Positions 1 to 7,739 of a DNA stretch of 64,000 bases are shown here, in pieces. This stretch comes from Leifsonia sp. fls2-241-R2A-40a. GTDB taxonomy: Bacteria > Actinomycetota > Actinomycetes > Actinomycetales > Microbacteriaceae. The DNA lies in NCBI RefSeq assembly GCF_030209575.1, contig NZ_JARVRS010000001.1, positions 2,728,001 to 2,792,000 of the forward strand. Direction: 5' to 3'. Within the stretch, counting starts at the first letter, position 1, and each line of letters begins with the position of its first letter. Below the pieces are notes generated by a model that ran no database searches, had not been told where the DNA came from, and saw nothing but the letters and a program-made list of their open reading frames with translations. The translations under genes were made by a program, and so were the position numbers.

Positions 1-1353
1 GCCGGCGCCGCGAGCCGCAACCAGCCCGCGAACGGCGAGCTGCCCGACAACGACGACCTCGAGCCGCTGTTCGAGGCCATCCTCGAGCACATCCCGGCCC
101 CCAGCTACGACCCCGAGGCGCCCCTGCAGGCGCACGTGACGAACCTCGACGCCTCGCCGTTCCTCGGCCGTCTCGCCCTGCTCCGCATCTTCAACGGCAC
201 CCTCAAGAAGGGCCAGACCGTCGCGTGGGTTCGCCACGACGGCGACGTGCACAACGTGCGCGTCACCGAGCTGCTGATGACGAAGGCGCTCGACCGCTAT
301 CCGGCCGAGTCCGGCGGCCCCGGCGACATCGTCGCCGTGGCAGGCTTCGCCGACATCATGATCGGCGACACGCTGGCCGACCCGGACGACGTGCGCCCGC
401 TGCCCGCGATCCACGTCGACGAGCCCGCGATCTCGATGACCATCGGCACCAACACCTCCCCGCTGGTCGGAAAGGTGAAGGGCCACAAGCTCACCGCGCG
501 CATGGTCAAGGACCGCCTCGACCGCGAGCTCATCGGCAACGTGTCGCTGCGCGTGCTCGACATCGGCCGTCCCGACGCGTGGGAGGTGCAGGGCCGCGGC
601 GAGCTGGCGCTCGCCATCCTCGTCGAGCAGATGCGACGCGAAGGCTACGAGCTCACCGTCGGCAAGCCGCAGGTCGTCACCAAGCGCGTCGACGGCAAGC
701 TGCAGGAGCCGTTCGAGCACCTGACGATCGACGCCCCCGAGGAGTACCTCGGCGCGATCACGCAGCTGCTCGCCGCCCGCAAGGGCCGCATGGAGAACAT
801 GGCGAACCACGGCACCGGCTGGGTCCGCATGGAGTTCATCGTCCCGTCGCGCGGCCTGATCGGCTTCCGCACCGAGTTCCTGACCACCACCCGCGGTACG
901 GGCATCGCGAACGCGATCGCCCACGGATACGACGACTGGGCCGGCCACATTGTGACCCGCAGCAACGGCTCCATCGTGGCCGACCGCTCCGGCGTGGTCA
1001 CCCCGTTCGCGATCATCGCCCTGCAGGAGCGCATGACGTTCTTCGTCAACCCGACCGAAGAGGTCTACGAGGGCATGGTCATCGGCGAGAACTCGCGCGC
1101 CGACGACATGGACGTGAACATCACCAAGGAGAAGAAGCTGACCAACATGCGTCAGTCGACCGCCGACAACTTCGAGTCGATGACGCCGTCGCGCCAGCTG
1201 ACGCTCGAGGAGTGCCTGGAGTTCGCCCGCGACGACGAATGCGTCGAGGTGACCCCGGAGGCCGTCCGCATCCGCAAGGTCGAGCTGGATGCGACCGCGC
1301 GCGGCCGCGCCGCCGCCCGCCTGAAGCGCCAGGACGCCGCCGCCGCGGTCTGA
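1..1353 (+). CDS. typA: Translational GTPase TypA/BipA, C-terminal part (5' end outside window)
   Basis: The frame is open from the first base and ends in TGA, giving 450 residues. TypA is normally about 610-640 residues, so roughly the first 180 residues, including the GTP-binding loop, lie upstream of the window. What remains is the EF-Tu-like beta-barrel domain (TNLDASPFLGRLALLRIFNG), the EF-G III/V-like domains, and the TypA-specific C-terminal domain with the typical RGLIGFRTEFLT stretch and the NMRQSTAD motif. TypA is a ribosome-associated GTPase of the EF-G family that acts in 50S assembly and stress adaptation. A GTG at 136 is internal and is not the start. A strong hairpin follows the stop. 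Confidence 0.95.
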   Translation, partial: AGAASRNQPANGELPDNDDLEPLFEAILEHIPAPSYDPEAPLQAHVTNLDASPFLGRLALLRIFNGTLKKGQTVAWVRHDGDVHNVRVTELLMTKALDRYPAESGGPGDIVAVAGFADIMIGDTLADPDDVRPLPAIHVDEPAISMTIGTNTSPLVGKVKGHKLTARMVKDRLDRELIGNVSLRVLDIGRPDAWEVQGRGELALAILVEQMRREGYELTVGKPQVVTKRVDGKLQEPFEHLTIDAPEEYLGAITQLLAARKGRMENMANHGTGWVRMEFIVPSRGLIGFRTEFLTTTRGTGIANAIAHGYDDWAGHIVTRSNGSIVADRSGVVTPFAIIALQERMTFFVNPTEEVYEGMVIGENSRADDMDVNITKEKKLTNMRQSTADNFESMTPSRQLTLEECLEFARDDECVEVTPEAVRIRKVELDATARGRAAARLKRQDAAAAV

Positions 1354-1372
1354 CGGCCGCTGCTGTTCCTCC

Positions 1373-1413
1373 GGAGGCCCGCCCGCGCACTGCGCAGGCG
1401 GGCCTCCTTCGTG
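1373..1413 (+). terminator. Intrinsic terminator of typA
   Basis: A perfect 11-bp stem GGAGGCCCGCC / GGCGGGCCTCC (1373-1383 with 1397-1407) surrounds a 13-nt loop and is followed by TTCGTGT. It starts 20 nt after the typA stop. The U-run is poor, as is usual in high-GC actinobacteria. Confidence 0.7.
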
Positions 1414-1462
1414 TCGGGGCCGGGGCGGAACCGGGTTGCGTCGGAGATCCCGGCGCTACGGA

Positions 1463-1495
1463 AGGAGATGCGGCCAATTCGGCCCCGAATCTCCT
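1463..1495. repeat. Interrupted inverted repeat upstream of the lipoprotein gene
   Basis: AGGAGAT (1463-1469) and GGCC pair with GGCC and ATCTCCT (1489-1495) around a 5-nt AATTC loop, with unpaired bases between the two stem segments. It lies in the 263-nt gap between typA and the lipoprotein gene. It could be a second termination signal or an operator; nothing in the sequence decides this. Confidence 0.4.
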
Positions 1496-1604
1496 CCCGC
1501 ACCGCGGTACGTCGGAGATTTGGGACCCGGACTCCTCCGTTGCCACGGATCCGACGGGAGGACGCGCAGGCGGATCATGCAGCCTGCTGCGCGGATGCGT
1601 CGGG

Positions 1605-1610
1605 GACAAT
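1605..1610 (+). promoter_or_regulatory. Putative -10 box (GACAAT) of the lipoprotein gene
   Basis: GACAAT ends 6 nt before the ATG at 1617, the distance seen at many clear TANNNT boxes in this window, so the mRNA may be leaderless. The intervening GGAGG is too close to the ATG to act as a normal Shine-Dalgarno sequence. Confidence 0.35.
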
Positions 1611-1616
1611 GGAGGC

Positions 1617-2087
1617 ATGAACCGCCGTCGCCTCCTCGTCGTCCCGCTCGTCGCCGCGCTGCTGCTCGGGTCGGCGCCCGCGCTCAGCGGGTGCAGCTTC
1701 CAGGGCGCCGTGAAGGACCTCTCCGGCGGCAACGTCGACATCGGCGGCACCTCCGTGCCGTCCGACTTCCCGAAGGACGTGCCCCTGGCCAGCGGCGACG
1801 TGGTCTTCGGTGCGGGCCTCGGCTCCGGCGACGACAAGGTGTGGAACGTTACGGTCAAGGTCGACGGGGGAGACGCGTACACCGCCATCGAGAAGCAGCT
1901 GACCGATGCGGGCTTCAGCGGCGAGTTCGGCGCACGCGGGCCGAACGGCGGCGGCACGGGCACGTTCAGCAACGGCACGTACGGGGTGCTCGTGGTCGTC
2001 ACGGACGCGGGCAGCAACGGCTGGGTGGCCAACTACTCCGTGTCCAAGGGCAAGGCGCCGAGCCCGACACCGACCGCGGGGTCGTGA
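1617..2087 (+). CDS. Putative secreted lipoprotein
   Basis: 156 residues. The N-terminus is a lipoprotein signal peptide: MNRRR, a hydrophobic stretch over residues 6-22, then the lipobox LSGC with the lipidated Cys at about residue 26. The mature part is about 130 residues, rich in Gly, Ser and Asp, with no motif I can assign. It should sit on the outer face of the cytoplasmic membrane. I chose the ATG at 1617 because it starts directly at the signal peptide; the same frame stays open far upstream but that part looks like non-coding translation of typA. The gene converges on efeB with only 12 nt between stops. Function unknown. Confidence 0.75.
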   Translation: MNRRRLLVVPLVAALLLGSAPALSGCSFQGAVKDLSGGNVDIGGTSVPSDFPKDVPLASGDVVFGAGLGSGDDKVWNVTVKVDGGDAYTAIEKQLTDAGFSGEFGARGPNGGGTGTFSNGTYGVLVVVTDAGSNGWVANYSVSKGKAPSPTPTAGS

Positions 2088-2099
2088 CAGCCGGGGCCG

Positions 2100-3494
2100 T
2101 CAGGCGAACAGCCCGGCCCCCACATACGACCCTTCCTTCGCGCCGGGGGGCACGGCGAAAACACCCGAGCCGACGTGGCGCACGTATTCGTTCATCAGGT
2201 CGTTCGACGCGAGGCGCTGCTGGATCGGGATGAACTGCGTGCGCGGGTCGCGCTGGAACGCGATGAAGAACAGGCCGGCGTTGAGCCGTCCGAGCTCGTC
2301 GTTGCCGTCGACGAAGTTGTAGCCGCGGCGCAGCAGCTGCGCGCCCCCATTGGAGGTGGGATGCGCGAGCTTCACGTGCGAGTCGGGGTCGATCTTCGTG
2401 CCGCCGTCCTTCGCCAGCGCGAGGAAGTTGGGCGGGGTGAACTCGGTGCCGCCGGAGAGCGGGGCGCCCTCGCCCTTGTCGCGTCCGATGATCCGCTCCT
2501 GCTCGCCGAGCTGCTGCCGGTCCCAGGTCTCGATCACCATGCGGATCTTCCGCGCGACGAGGTACGAGCCGCCGTGCATCCAAGCGGCGCCGTCGTCGCC
2601 CGCGGCCCACACCTGGTCTTCGACCACGGACTGGTCCTCGGACTTGATGTTCGCGGTGCCGTCCTTGAAGCCGAACAGGTTGCGCGGAGTCGCCTGGGCG
2701 CGCGATGTGGAGGAGGTGCGGCCGAAGCCGAGCTGCGACCAGCGGATCGCCGCACGCCCGAACGCGATGCGCGACAGGTTGCGGATGGCATGGACGGCGA
2801 CCTGCGGGTCGTCGCTGCACGCCTGTACGCACAGGTCGCCGCCGGTGATCGCGTCGAGCAGGGCGTCGCCGGGGAAGCGCGGCAGGTCGACCAGTGCCGC
2901 CGGGCGCCGGGAGGCGATGCCGAAGCGGTCGACGCCGGCGGCGGTGCGGAACAGGGTGGCGCCGAACCCGAACGTCAGCGTGAGCCCGCCGGGCGGCAGG
3001 TCGAGGGCCTCGCCGGTGTCGTCCGGGGGAGCGTCGGACGGGCCCGACGTCGGTCCGTACTTGCCGGCCGGTCGGCCCTGCGTCATCCGCGCGGCGGCCG
3101 TGGTCCAGTCGTGCAGCAGCTCGATCAGGCCGTCCCGGTCGAGCCCGGGGGCGACGTCGAACGCGGCGAAGTGCAGCCGGTCCTGAGCGGGCGTGGTGAT
3201 GCCGGCCTGGTGCGCGCCGTAGAACGGGTAAGTGGATGCGGACCCGGCCGTTGCCGCGGCCACCGCGCGGTCCACGCCCACGCCCGCAGCAGCGCCCACG
3301 AGCCCGGCGCCGACGGTCGCGCCGGCGAGCCCGAGCATCCCGCGCCGCGACAGCCCCGGGCGCCCGGCGTCCTGCCGCCCGGCGTCCTGCCGCCCGGCGT
3401 CCTGCCGCCCGGCATCCTGCTGCCCGGCGTCCTGCTCGATGGCCGCGTGCGCGGATTCCGGCCGCTCGGCGCTCTCGTGGTTCTGCTGCGACAC
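2100..3494 (-). CDS. efeB: Tat-exported Dyp-type heme peroxidase EfeB
   Basis: 464 residues from a GTG start. The N-terminus carries five near-identical five-residue units (QDAGR) at residues 21-45, then the twin-arginine signal SRRGMLGLAG (RR at 50-51) with its hydrophobic segment. The catalytic domain has the Dyp signature GFKDGT and the C-terminal segment RLNAGLFFIAFQRDP typical of EfeB. EfeB is exported folded with heme by the Tat system. It works with EfeO and EfeU in acquisition of iron, with ferrous oxidation and deferrochelatase activity both proposed for the family. The start lies 5 nt after the efeO stop, so the two are co-transcribed. The repeat between the start and the Tat signal is unusual. 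Confidence 0.93.
   Translation of the reverse strand: MSQQNHESAERPESAHAAIEQDAGQQDAGRQDAGRQDAGRQDAGRPGLSRRGMLGLAGATVGAGLVGAAAGVGVDRAVAAATAGSASTYPFYGAHQAGITTPAQDRLHFAAFDVAPGLDRDGLIELLHDWTTAAARMTQGRPAGKYGPTSGPSDAPPDDTGEALDLPPGGLTLTFGFGATLFRTAAGVDRFGIASRRPAALVDLPRFPGDALLDAITGGDLCVQACSDDPQVAVHAIRNLSRIAFGRAAIRWSQLGFGRTSSTSRAQATPRNLFGFKDGTANIKSEDQSVVEDQVWAAGDDGAAWMHGGSYLVARKIRMVIETWDRQQLGEQERIIGRDKGEGAPLSGGTEFTPPNFLALAKDGGTKIDPDSHVKLAHPTSNGGAQLLRRGYNFVDGNDELGRLNAGLFFIAFQRDPRTQFIPIQQRLASNDLMNEYVRHVGSGVFAVPPGAKEGSYVGAGLFA
3361..3435. repeat. Five tandem copies of a 15-bp repeat in the efeB 5' end
   Basis: CGCCCGGCGTCCTGC occurs five times head to tail on the plus strand (3361, 3376, 3391, 3406, 3421); copies 1-3 are identical, copies 4 and 5 each differ by one base. 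On the coding strand this encodes QDAGR/QDAGQ units ahead of the Tat signal. The 15-bp unit keeps the frame, so copy-number change would lengthen or shorten the extension without breaking the gene. Confidence 0.9.
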
Positions 3495-3499
3495 GCGCC

Positions 3500-4717
3500 C
3501 TACTTGACGATGATCGAGGTCAGTCGGCTGAGCGGCTCGCTGAGCGCGTTGACCTGGTCGGAGAGCTGCTTCACCTGGTCGGTGCTGAGCGCGGTGTAGC
3601 TGACGAAACCGTCGCCGCTCTTGTACTGGGCCAGGGTCGTGGCGATCGTCGTGAACTCGGAGTCGAGCTTCGTGACGACGTCCTTCCCGCTGCTGCCCTT
3701 CGACTCCGCGATGTCGCGGACGACCCCGTACGCCACCTGGGCTCCTTCGAGGTTCGCCTGGAAGTCCTGCAGGTCGGTGTGCGAGAAGGCCTCCTCCTCG
3801 CCGGTGATCTTCGATCCCGCGACCTCCTCCATCAGGCCGATGGCCCCGTTGGAGATCTGGTCGATGGTCAGCGTGAAGGACTTCGCGTGCACGAGGTCGT
3901 AGAGGCGCTGGGTGTCGGCGACCAGTTTGTCCGCGAGCTGGATACGCGTCGCGCCGTCGGCCGGGGTGTAGCCCGCGGGTGCCCAGAGGTCCTTCTCGAT
4001 GCGGTGCCAGCCGGTCCAGTCCTGGCCCTCGGCCAGGTCGGCCTCGCGGAGGTCGAGCGCGGGGTCGAGGTCGCCGAACTGCTCGGCGGTGGGCTCGATC
4101 CGCTCGTAGAAGGCCCGGGTCGCGGCGTACTGCGCCCGCGCAGCGGCCGCGTCGCCGCCGGCGTACGCCGCCGCGAACGACTTCGTGGCGGTCAGGAGCG
4201 CTCCCGACTGGTCCTTGACGTATCCGATGTAGTTCGTGACCGCCTGGCCGACCTGCTTGCTCTCGCTCTGCGAGACGGCCTTCCCCGATCCGGGTGTGAC
4301 CGTGAACGCGGCGACGTGCGCCGGCTGGCCTACCATCCCCTTGCGGCACGCCGAGAAGTAGTCGCCTTCGGGCAGCTGCACCACGTAGTTGACGGTGGTG
4401 CCCGGGCCGATGTTCTCCTTCTCGCCGACGATGCGCAGCTTGTCCGTCGCGAGCAGCTCGAACTCGTTGACGTCGGCGCCGTTGTTGGTCACCTGGAAGG
4501 TGATCGGTCCCGCCTTCGCCGTGCTGGTCGAGACGGTGCACTTCGAGTCGGTCAGCGTGACGGCGATGGCCTCGTCGGACGCGGTCGCCTGATTGGGCAC
4601 GCAGCCGGTCAGTGCGGCGGCGAGGGCGGCGGCTCCGGCGAGGGATCCGGCGGTGGCGACGAGGCGGCGGCGGACCGGGCGGGCCGTGCGGGTGGTCACC
4701 GGGCGGAGTCGGGGCAT
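3500..4717 (-). CDS. efeO: Iron uptake lipoprotein EfeO (cupredoxin plus M75 imelysin-like domain)
   Basis: 405 residues. The signal peptide ends in the lipobox LTGC (Cys at about residue 39), so this copy is predicted to be membrane anchored. A cupredoxin-like N-domain follows (to about residue 150, with two cysteines, in KCTVS and SACRKG). The imelysin/M75 domain carries the HxxE motif as HRIEKD near residue 238. EfeO is thought to bind iron and hand it to the permease EfeU. It lies between efeU and efeB in a typical efeUOB order. ATG start; 48 nt separate it from efeU. Confidence 0.94.
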   Translation of the reverse strand: MPRLRPVTTRTARPVRRRLVATAGSLAGAAALAAALTGCVPNQATASDEAIAVTLTDSKCTVSTSTAKAGPITFQVTNNGADVNEFELLATDKLRIVGEKENIGPGTTVNYVVQLPEGDYFSACRKGMVGQPAHVAAFTVTPGSGKAVSQSESKQVGQAVTNYIGYVKDQSGALLTATKSFAAAYAGGDAAAARAQYAATRAFYERIEPTAEQFGDLDPALDLREADLAEGQDWTGWHRIEKDLWAPAGYTPADGATRIQLADKLVADTQRLYDLVHAKSFTLTIDQISNGAIGLMEEVAGSKITGEEEAFSHTDLQDFQANLEGAQVAYGVVRDIAESKGSSGKDVVTKLDSEFTTIATTLAQYKSGDGFVSYTALSTDQVKQLSDQVNALSEPLSRLTSIIVK

Positions 4718-4765
4718 GGGTGTGCTGCGCTTTCTCTGGGGCGTCGGGAAGGTGAGGGGAGGGGG

Positions 4766-5629
4766 TCAGGAGGCGATGGGCGCGTGCGACGCGGTGGCGG
4801 CAGCCGGCTTCCGGGCCGCAGGGCGCGCCGAGGCGCGGTGCTGCCGCACGTAGAAGAACCCGACGACCGCGAGGTACGCGACCCACGCGACCACCTGCAG
4901 CCAGGTCGGCGACGGGTTGAAGTTCAGGATGCCGGCGGCGAGGGTGCCGTACCAGCTGGAGGAGGGGATGGCGCCGCTGACGTCGTAGGCGTGGACGCCG
5001 CCGCCGGGGATGAGGCCCGCCTCCTGGAGGTCGCCCAGGCCGTACGCGAAGACGCCGGCCGCGACGACGATGAGGAACACGCCGGTCCAGGTGAAGAACG
5101 TGCCGAGGTTGATCTTGACCATGCCGCGGTAGAGCAGGAAGCCGAGCACTGCCGCCGTGGCGAGCCCGAGGAGCGCGCCGACCGCGGGTTCCCAGCTGCC
5201 GCCGGTGCTCGCGACCGTCGCCCAGACGAACAGCGAGGTCTCGATGCCTTCGCGGCCGACGCTGAGCATGGCCAGGAGCACGACGCCCCAGCCGGCACCG
5301 ACGAGTGCCGAGTCGAGACGGTTGTGGAGGGTGGACTTCATGGAGCGGGCCGTCTTGCCCATCCAGAACACCATCCATGTGACGAACCCGACTGCGACCA
5401 ACGAGAGCGAGCCGCCGAGGATCTCCTGAGCCTCGAAGCTCATGCCGTAGGGCCCCCAGGTCAGCGCGGCGCCGATTGCGAGCGGGATGATGAGCGCGAT
5501 ACCGACGCCGATCCAGAGCTTCGAGAGCACCTCGGTGCGACCGAGCTTGACGACGTAGGCGACCAGGATGGTGACGATGAGCGCCATCTCGAGGCCTTCA
5601 CGGAGGCCGATCAGGTAGTTCGCGAGCAC
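4766..5629 (-). CDS. efeU: High-affinity iron permease EfeU (FTR1 family)
   Basis: 287 residues with about seven membrane segments. Both iron-binding REXXE motifs of the FTR1 family are present: REGLE near residue 10 (VLANYLIGLREGLEMA) and REGIE in the middle (SVGREGIETS). I place the start at the GTG at 5629 because the family begins with this helix and because the promoter and iron box lie just upstream. The same frame stays open further upstream, but an upstream ATG start (about 5683) would fall inside the operator. First gene of the efeUOB operon; probably repressed when iron is plentiful. Confidence 0.93.
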   Translation of the reverse strand: MLANYLIGLREGLEMALIVTILVAYVVKLGRTEVLSKLWIGVGIALIIPLAIGAALTWGPYGMSFEAQEILGGSLSLVAVGFVTWMVFWMGKTARSMKSTLHNRLDSALVGAGWGVVLLAMLSVGREGIETSLFVWATVASTGGSWEPAVGALLGLATAAVLGFLLYRGMVKINLGTFFTWTGVFLIVVAAGVFAYGLGDLQEAGLIPGGGVHAYDVSGAIPSSSWYGTLAAGILNFNPSPTWLQVVAWVAYLAVVGFFYVRQHRASARPAARKPAAATASHAPIAS

Positions 5630-5660
5630 AGGGGACCTTGTCCAGGATCGGGGGCTGAGG

Positions 5661-5680
5661 TTGGTAAGGCTAACCTTACC
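5661..5680 (-). promoter_or_regulatory. DtxR/IdeR-like iron box of efeUOB
   Basis: TTGGTAAGGCTAACCTTACC is a near-palindrome matching the DtxR/IdeR consensus TTAGGTTAGGCTAACCTAA at 15 of 19 positions in my alignment, including the unbroken AGGCTAACCT core. It lies immediately downstream of the efeU -10 box, over the expected transcription start, which is a classic repressor position. Confidence 0.8.
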
Positions 5681-5686
5681 CATTCG

Positions 5687-5715
5687 ACTGTAGATCACGT
5701 CTCCGAGAGTGTCCA
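5687..5715 (-). promoter_or_regulatory. efeUOB promoter
   Basis: On the minus strand: -35 TGGACA (5710-5715), a 17-nt spacer, and -10 TACAGT (5687-5692). Spacing and sequence fit a housekeeping sigma promoter. The -35 overlaps the region just upstream of the divergent gene's -10 at 5718. Confidence 0.7.
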
Positions 5716-5717
5716 GG

Positions 5718-5723
5718 TAGGAT
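5718..5723 (+). promoter_or_regulatory. -10 box TAGGAT of a leaderless mRNA
   Basis: TAGGAT is followed by 6 nt and the ATG at 5730, so transcription should begin at or next to the start codon. Confidence 0.5.
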
Positions 5724-5729
5724 TCGAGG

Positions 5730-6110
5730 ATGCTCAGCCGGATCGTCAGCGCCATCCTCCTCGTGCTGGCCGGGGCCGCGATCGGTGCGATCGGAACCAT
5801 CGCCCACCAACTCACGGTGGCGTGGGGCATCCCGATCCCGCTCGGCCTGATCCTGTCTCTGCTCGCCTACACGTCGCTGCTGGTCGGCCTCCGCCTGCTC
5901 GGGCACAGCCGCCTCCCGGCGCTGCTCGCGGCGCTCGGCGCGATCGCGGTCATCCTGCTCTTCACGCAGCAGAGCGGGGGAGGGTCGGTGCTCATCCCGA
6001 ACAACCTCGCCGGGCAGGTCTGGCTCGTCGCGCCCATCCTCATCGCGGCGGTCGTCGTCGCCTGGCCGGACGTGCAGGGCCGCCGACGCGTCGGCGACGG
6101 CATAAGCTAG
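5730..6110 (+). CDS. Small four-helix membrane protein (DUF6113-like)
   Basis: 126 residues, almost entirely hydrophobic, with four predicted membrane segments (about residues 5-28, 35-58, 62-80 and 92-112) and a short charged C-terminus. It resembles actinobacterial DUF6113 proteins, but I recognise no functional motif. It is divergent from efeUOB and sits 34 nt upstream of the fdxA start. The ATG is preceded by a -10 box at leaderless distance. Confidence 0.7.
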   Translation: MLSRIVSAILLVLAGAAIGAIGTIAHQLTVAWGIPIPLGLILSLLAYTSLLVGLRLLGHSRLPALLAALGAIAVILLFTQQSGGGSVLIPNNLAGQVWLVAPILIAAVVVAWPDVQGRRRVGDGIS

Positions 6111-6144
6111 AAGAACCGCTCCTCGTGAAGGGATCCGAACCACT

Positions 6145-6465
6145 GTGACCTATGTCATCGCTCTCCCGTGCGTCGATGTGAAGGACAGGGCCTGTATCGA
6201 CGAGTGCCCCGTCGACTGCATCTACGAGGGCGAACGGTCGCTCTACATCCACCCCGACGAGTGCGTCGACTGCGGCGCCTGCGAGCCGGTCTGCCCCGTC
6301 GAGGCGATCTACTACGAGGACGACCTGCCCGAGGAGTGGAAGGACTACTACCGCGCGAACGTGGAGTTCTTCGACGACATCGGCTCGCCCGGGGGCGCCT
6401 CGAAGGTGGGCGTGATCCAGAAGGACCACCCCGTGATCGCCGCGCTGCCTCCGCAGGCCCACTGA
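6145..6465 (+). CDS. fdxA: 7Fe ferredoxin FdxA
   Basis: 106 residues, GTG start. The cysteine pattern is that of 7Fe ferredoxins: C9, C17 and C50 for the [3Fe-4S] cluster, C21, C40, C43 and C46 for the [4Fe-4S] cluster, and C25 as the usual free cysteine. The order is CVDVKDRACIDECP, then CVDCGACEPVCP. It is a soluble low-potential electron carrier. The adjacency fdxA-dapC is common in actinobacteria; the gap to dapC is 13 nt, so they are probably one unit. Confidence 0.95.
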   Translation: MTYVIALPCVDVKDRACIDECPVDCIYEGERSLYIHPDECVDCGACEPVCPVEAIYYEDDLPEEWKDYYRANVEFFDDIGSPGGASKVGVIQKDHPVIAALPPQAH

Positions 6466-6478
6466 GCGGCCGCGCGCT

Positions 6479-7597
6479 GTGGCTCTGCAGGAGCTCCCGG
6501 ACTACCCTTGGGACCTGATGGTCCCGTACGCCGAGCGTGCGCGTGCGCACGCCGACGGCATCGTGGATCTGTCGATCGGTTCGCCCGTCGATCCGACGCC
6601 CGACCTCATCCGCCGCGCGCTCGCCGAGGCGACCGACGCGCACGCATACCCGCAGACGGTGGGCACGCCCGCCCTGCGCGAAGCGATCGTGGACTGGTTC
6701 GAGCGCCGCCGCGGGGTGCGCGGGCTCACCGTCGACAACGTCCTGCCGACCATCGGCTCCAAAGAGCTCGTGGCGCTGCTGCCGTTCATGCTGGGGCTCG
6801 GGGAGGGCGACATCGTCGTGCACCCGCGTGCCGCCTACCCGACGTACGCCGTCGGGGCGACCATCGCCGGCGCGACCGCCGTCGCGAGCGACGAACCGGC
6901 CGAGTGGCCGGAGGGCACGCGCCTGGTCTGGCTGAACTCGCCGGGCAACCCGGACGGGCGCATCCTCTCGGTGGACGAGCTGCGCGCGGCCGTCGCCCGC
7001 GCGCGCGAGCTCGGCGCCTACATCGCCAGCGACGAGTGCTACGCGGAGCTGGGCTGGGAGGCGCCGTGGGATGCGGAGCGCGTCCCCAGCATCCTCGACC
7101 CCCGCGTGATCGGGCAGAACCGCGAGAACGTGCTCGCCGTCTACTCGCTCAGCAAGCAGTCGAACCTCGCCGGATACCGTGCCGCGTTCGTCGCCGGCTG
7201 CCGCACGGTCGTGTCGCGGCTGGTCAACGTGCGGAAGCACGCCGGCCTGATGCTCCCCGCCCCGCTGCAGGCCGCCATGGTGGCCGCACTCGGAGACGAG
7301 GAGCACGTGGAGGCGCAGAAGGAGCGCTACCGCGCACGCCGCGAGCTGCTGAAGCCGGCACTCGAGGCGGCGGGCTTCCGCGTCGATCGCAGCGAGGGCG
7401 GCCTGTACCTCTGGGCCACGGAGGGGCGTGACGCCTGGGACAGCATCGGTCGTCTCGCCGACCTCGGCATCCTCGCCGGTCCGGGCCACTTCTACGGCGA
7501 GTTCTTCCCGCAGCACGTGCGGCTGTCGCTCACCGCGACGGATGAGCGGGTGGCCGCGGCGGCGGAGCGGCTGCGCGCCTTTGGAGACTCCCTCTAA
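6479..7597 (+). CDS. dapC: Succinyldiaminopimelate transaminase DapC
   Basis: 372 residues, GTG start. A fold-type I PLP aminotransferase with the lysine motif SLSKQSNLAGYR (Lys226), WLNSPGNPDG for cofactor and substrate contacts, and SDECYAELGW. It converts N-succinyl-2-amino-6-oxopimelate to N-succinyl-LL-diaminopimelate in the lysine/peptidoglycan pathway. The specific DapC assignment rests on the actinobacterial fdxA-dapC neighbourhood and on dapA, dapB and dapF elsewhere in this window. A related aminotransferase role cannot be excluded from motifs alone. Confidence 0.88.
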   Translation: MALQELPDYPWDLMVPYAERARAHADGIVDLSIGSPVDPTPDLIRRALAEATDAHAYPQTVGTPALREAIVDWFERRRGVRGLTVDNVLPTIGSKELVALLPFMLGLGEGDIVVHPRAAYPTYAVGATIAGATAVASDEPAEWPEGTRLVWLNSPGNPDGRILSVDELRAAVARARELGAYIASDECYAELGWEAPWDAERVPSILDPRVIGQNRENVLAVYSLSKQSNLAGYRAAFVAGCRTVVSRLVNVRKHAGLMLPAPLQAAMVAALGDEEHVEAQKERYRARRELLKPALEAAGFRVDRSEGGLYLWATEGRDAWDSIGRLADLGILAGPGHFYGEFFPQHVRLSLTATDERVAAAAERLRAFGDSL

Positions 7598-7646
7598 CCG
7601 ATCCGCGCAGGCTTTGCCCGATGCCGCAGTTGTCGCCGAGGTTCGT

Positions 7647-7652
7647 TAGGCT
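7647..7652 (+). promoter_or_regulatory. Possible -10 box (TAGGCT) for citrate synthase
   Basis: TAGGCT lies 87 nt upstream of the GTG at 7740, in the 142-nt gap after dapC. No convincing -35 is at the right distance. A leader of about 80 nt would follow. Confidence 0.35.
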
Positions 7653-7739
7653 GTACCGGCAGGGCCGCTAGCGCGCGGCACTGTGCAGCGCTGCCACAAC
7701 CGGCGCGCAAGACCCCGACTATCCCCACCAGGAGGCGTT

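Noticed and set aside
2100-5378. 1092-codon minus-strand open frame spanning efeB, efeO and part of efeU
   Set aside because: Only the part up to 3494 codes for a protein (EfeB). The rest is an out-of-frame reading of efeO and efeU kept open by high GC.
3236-6148. 970-codon plus-strand open frame across the efe operon
   Set aside because: Arg/Gly/Asp-rich shadow without any domain; it runs antisense to three genes with clear motifs.
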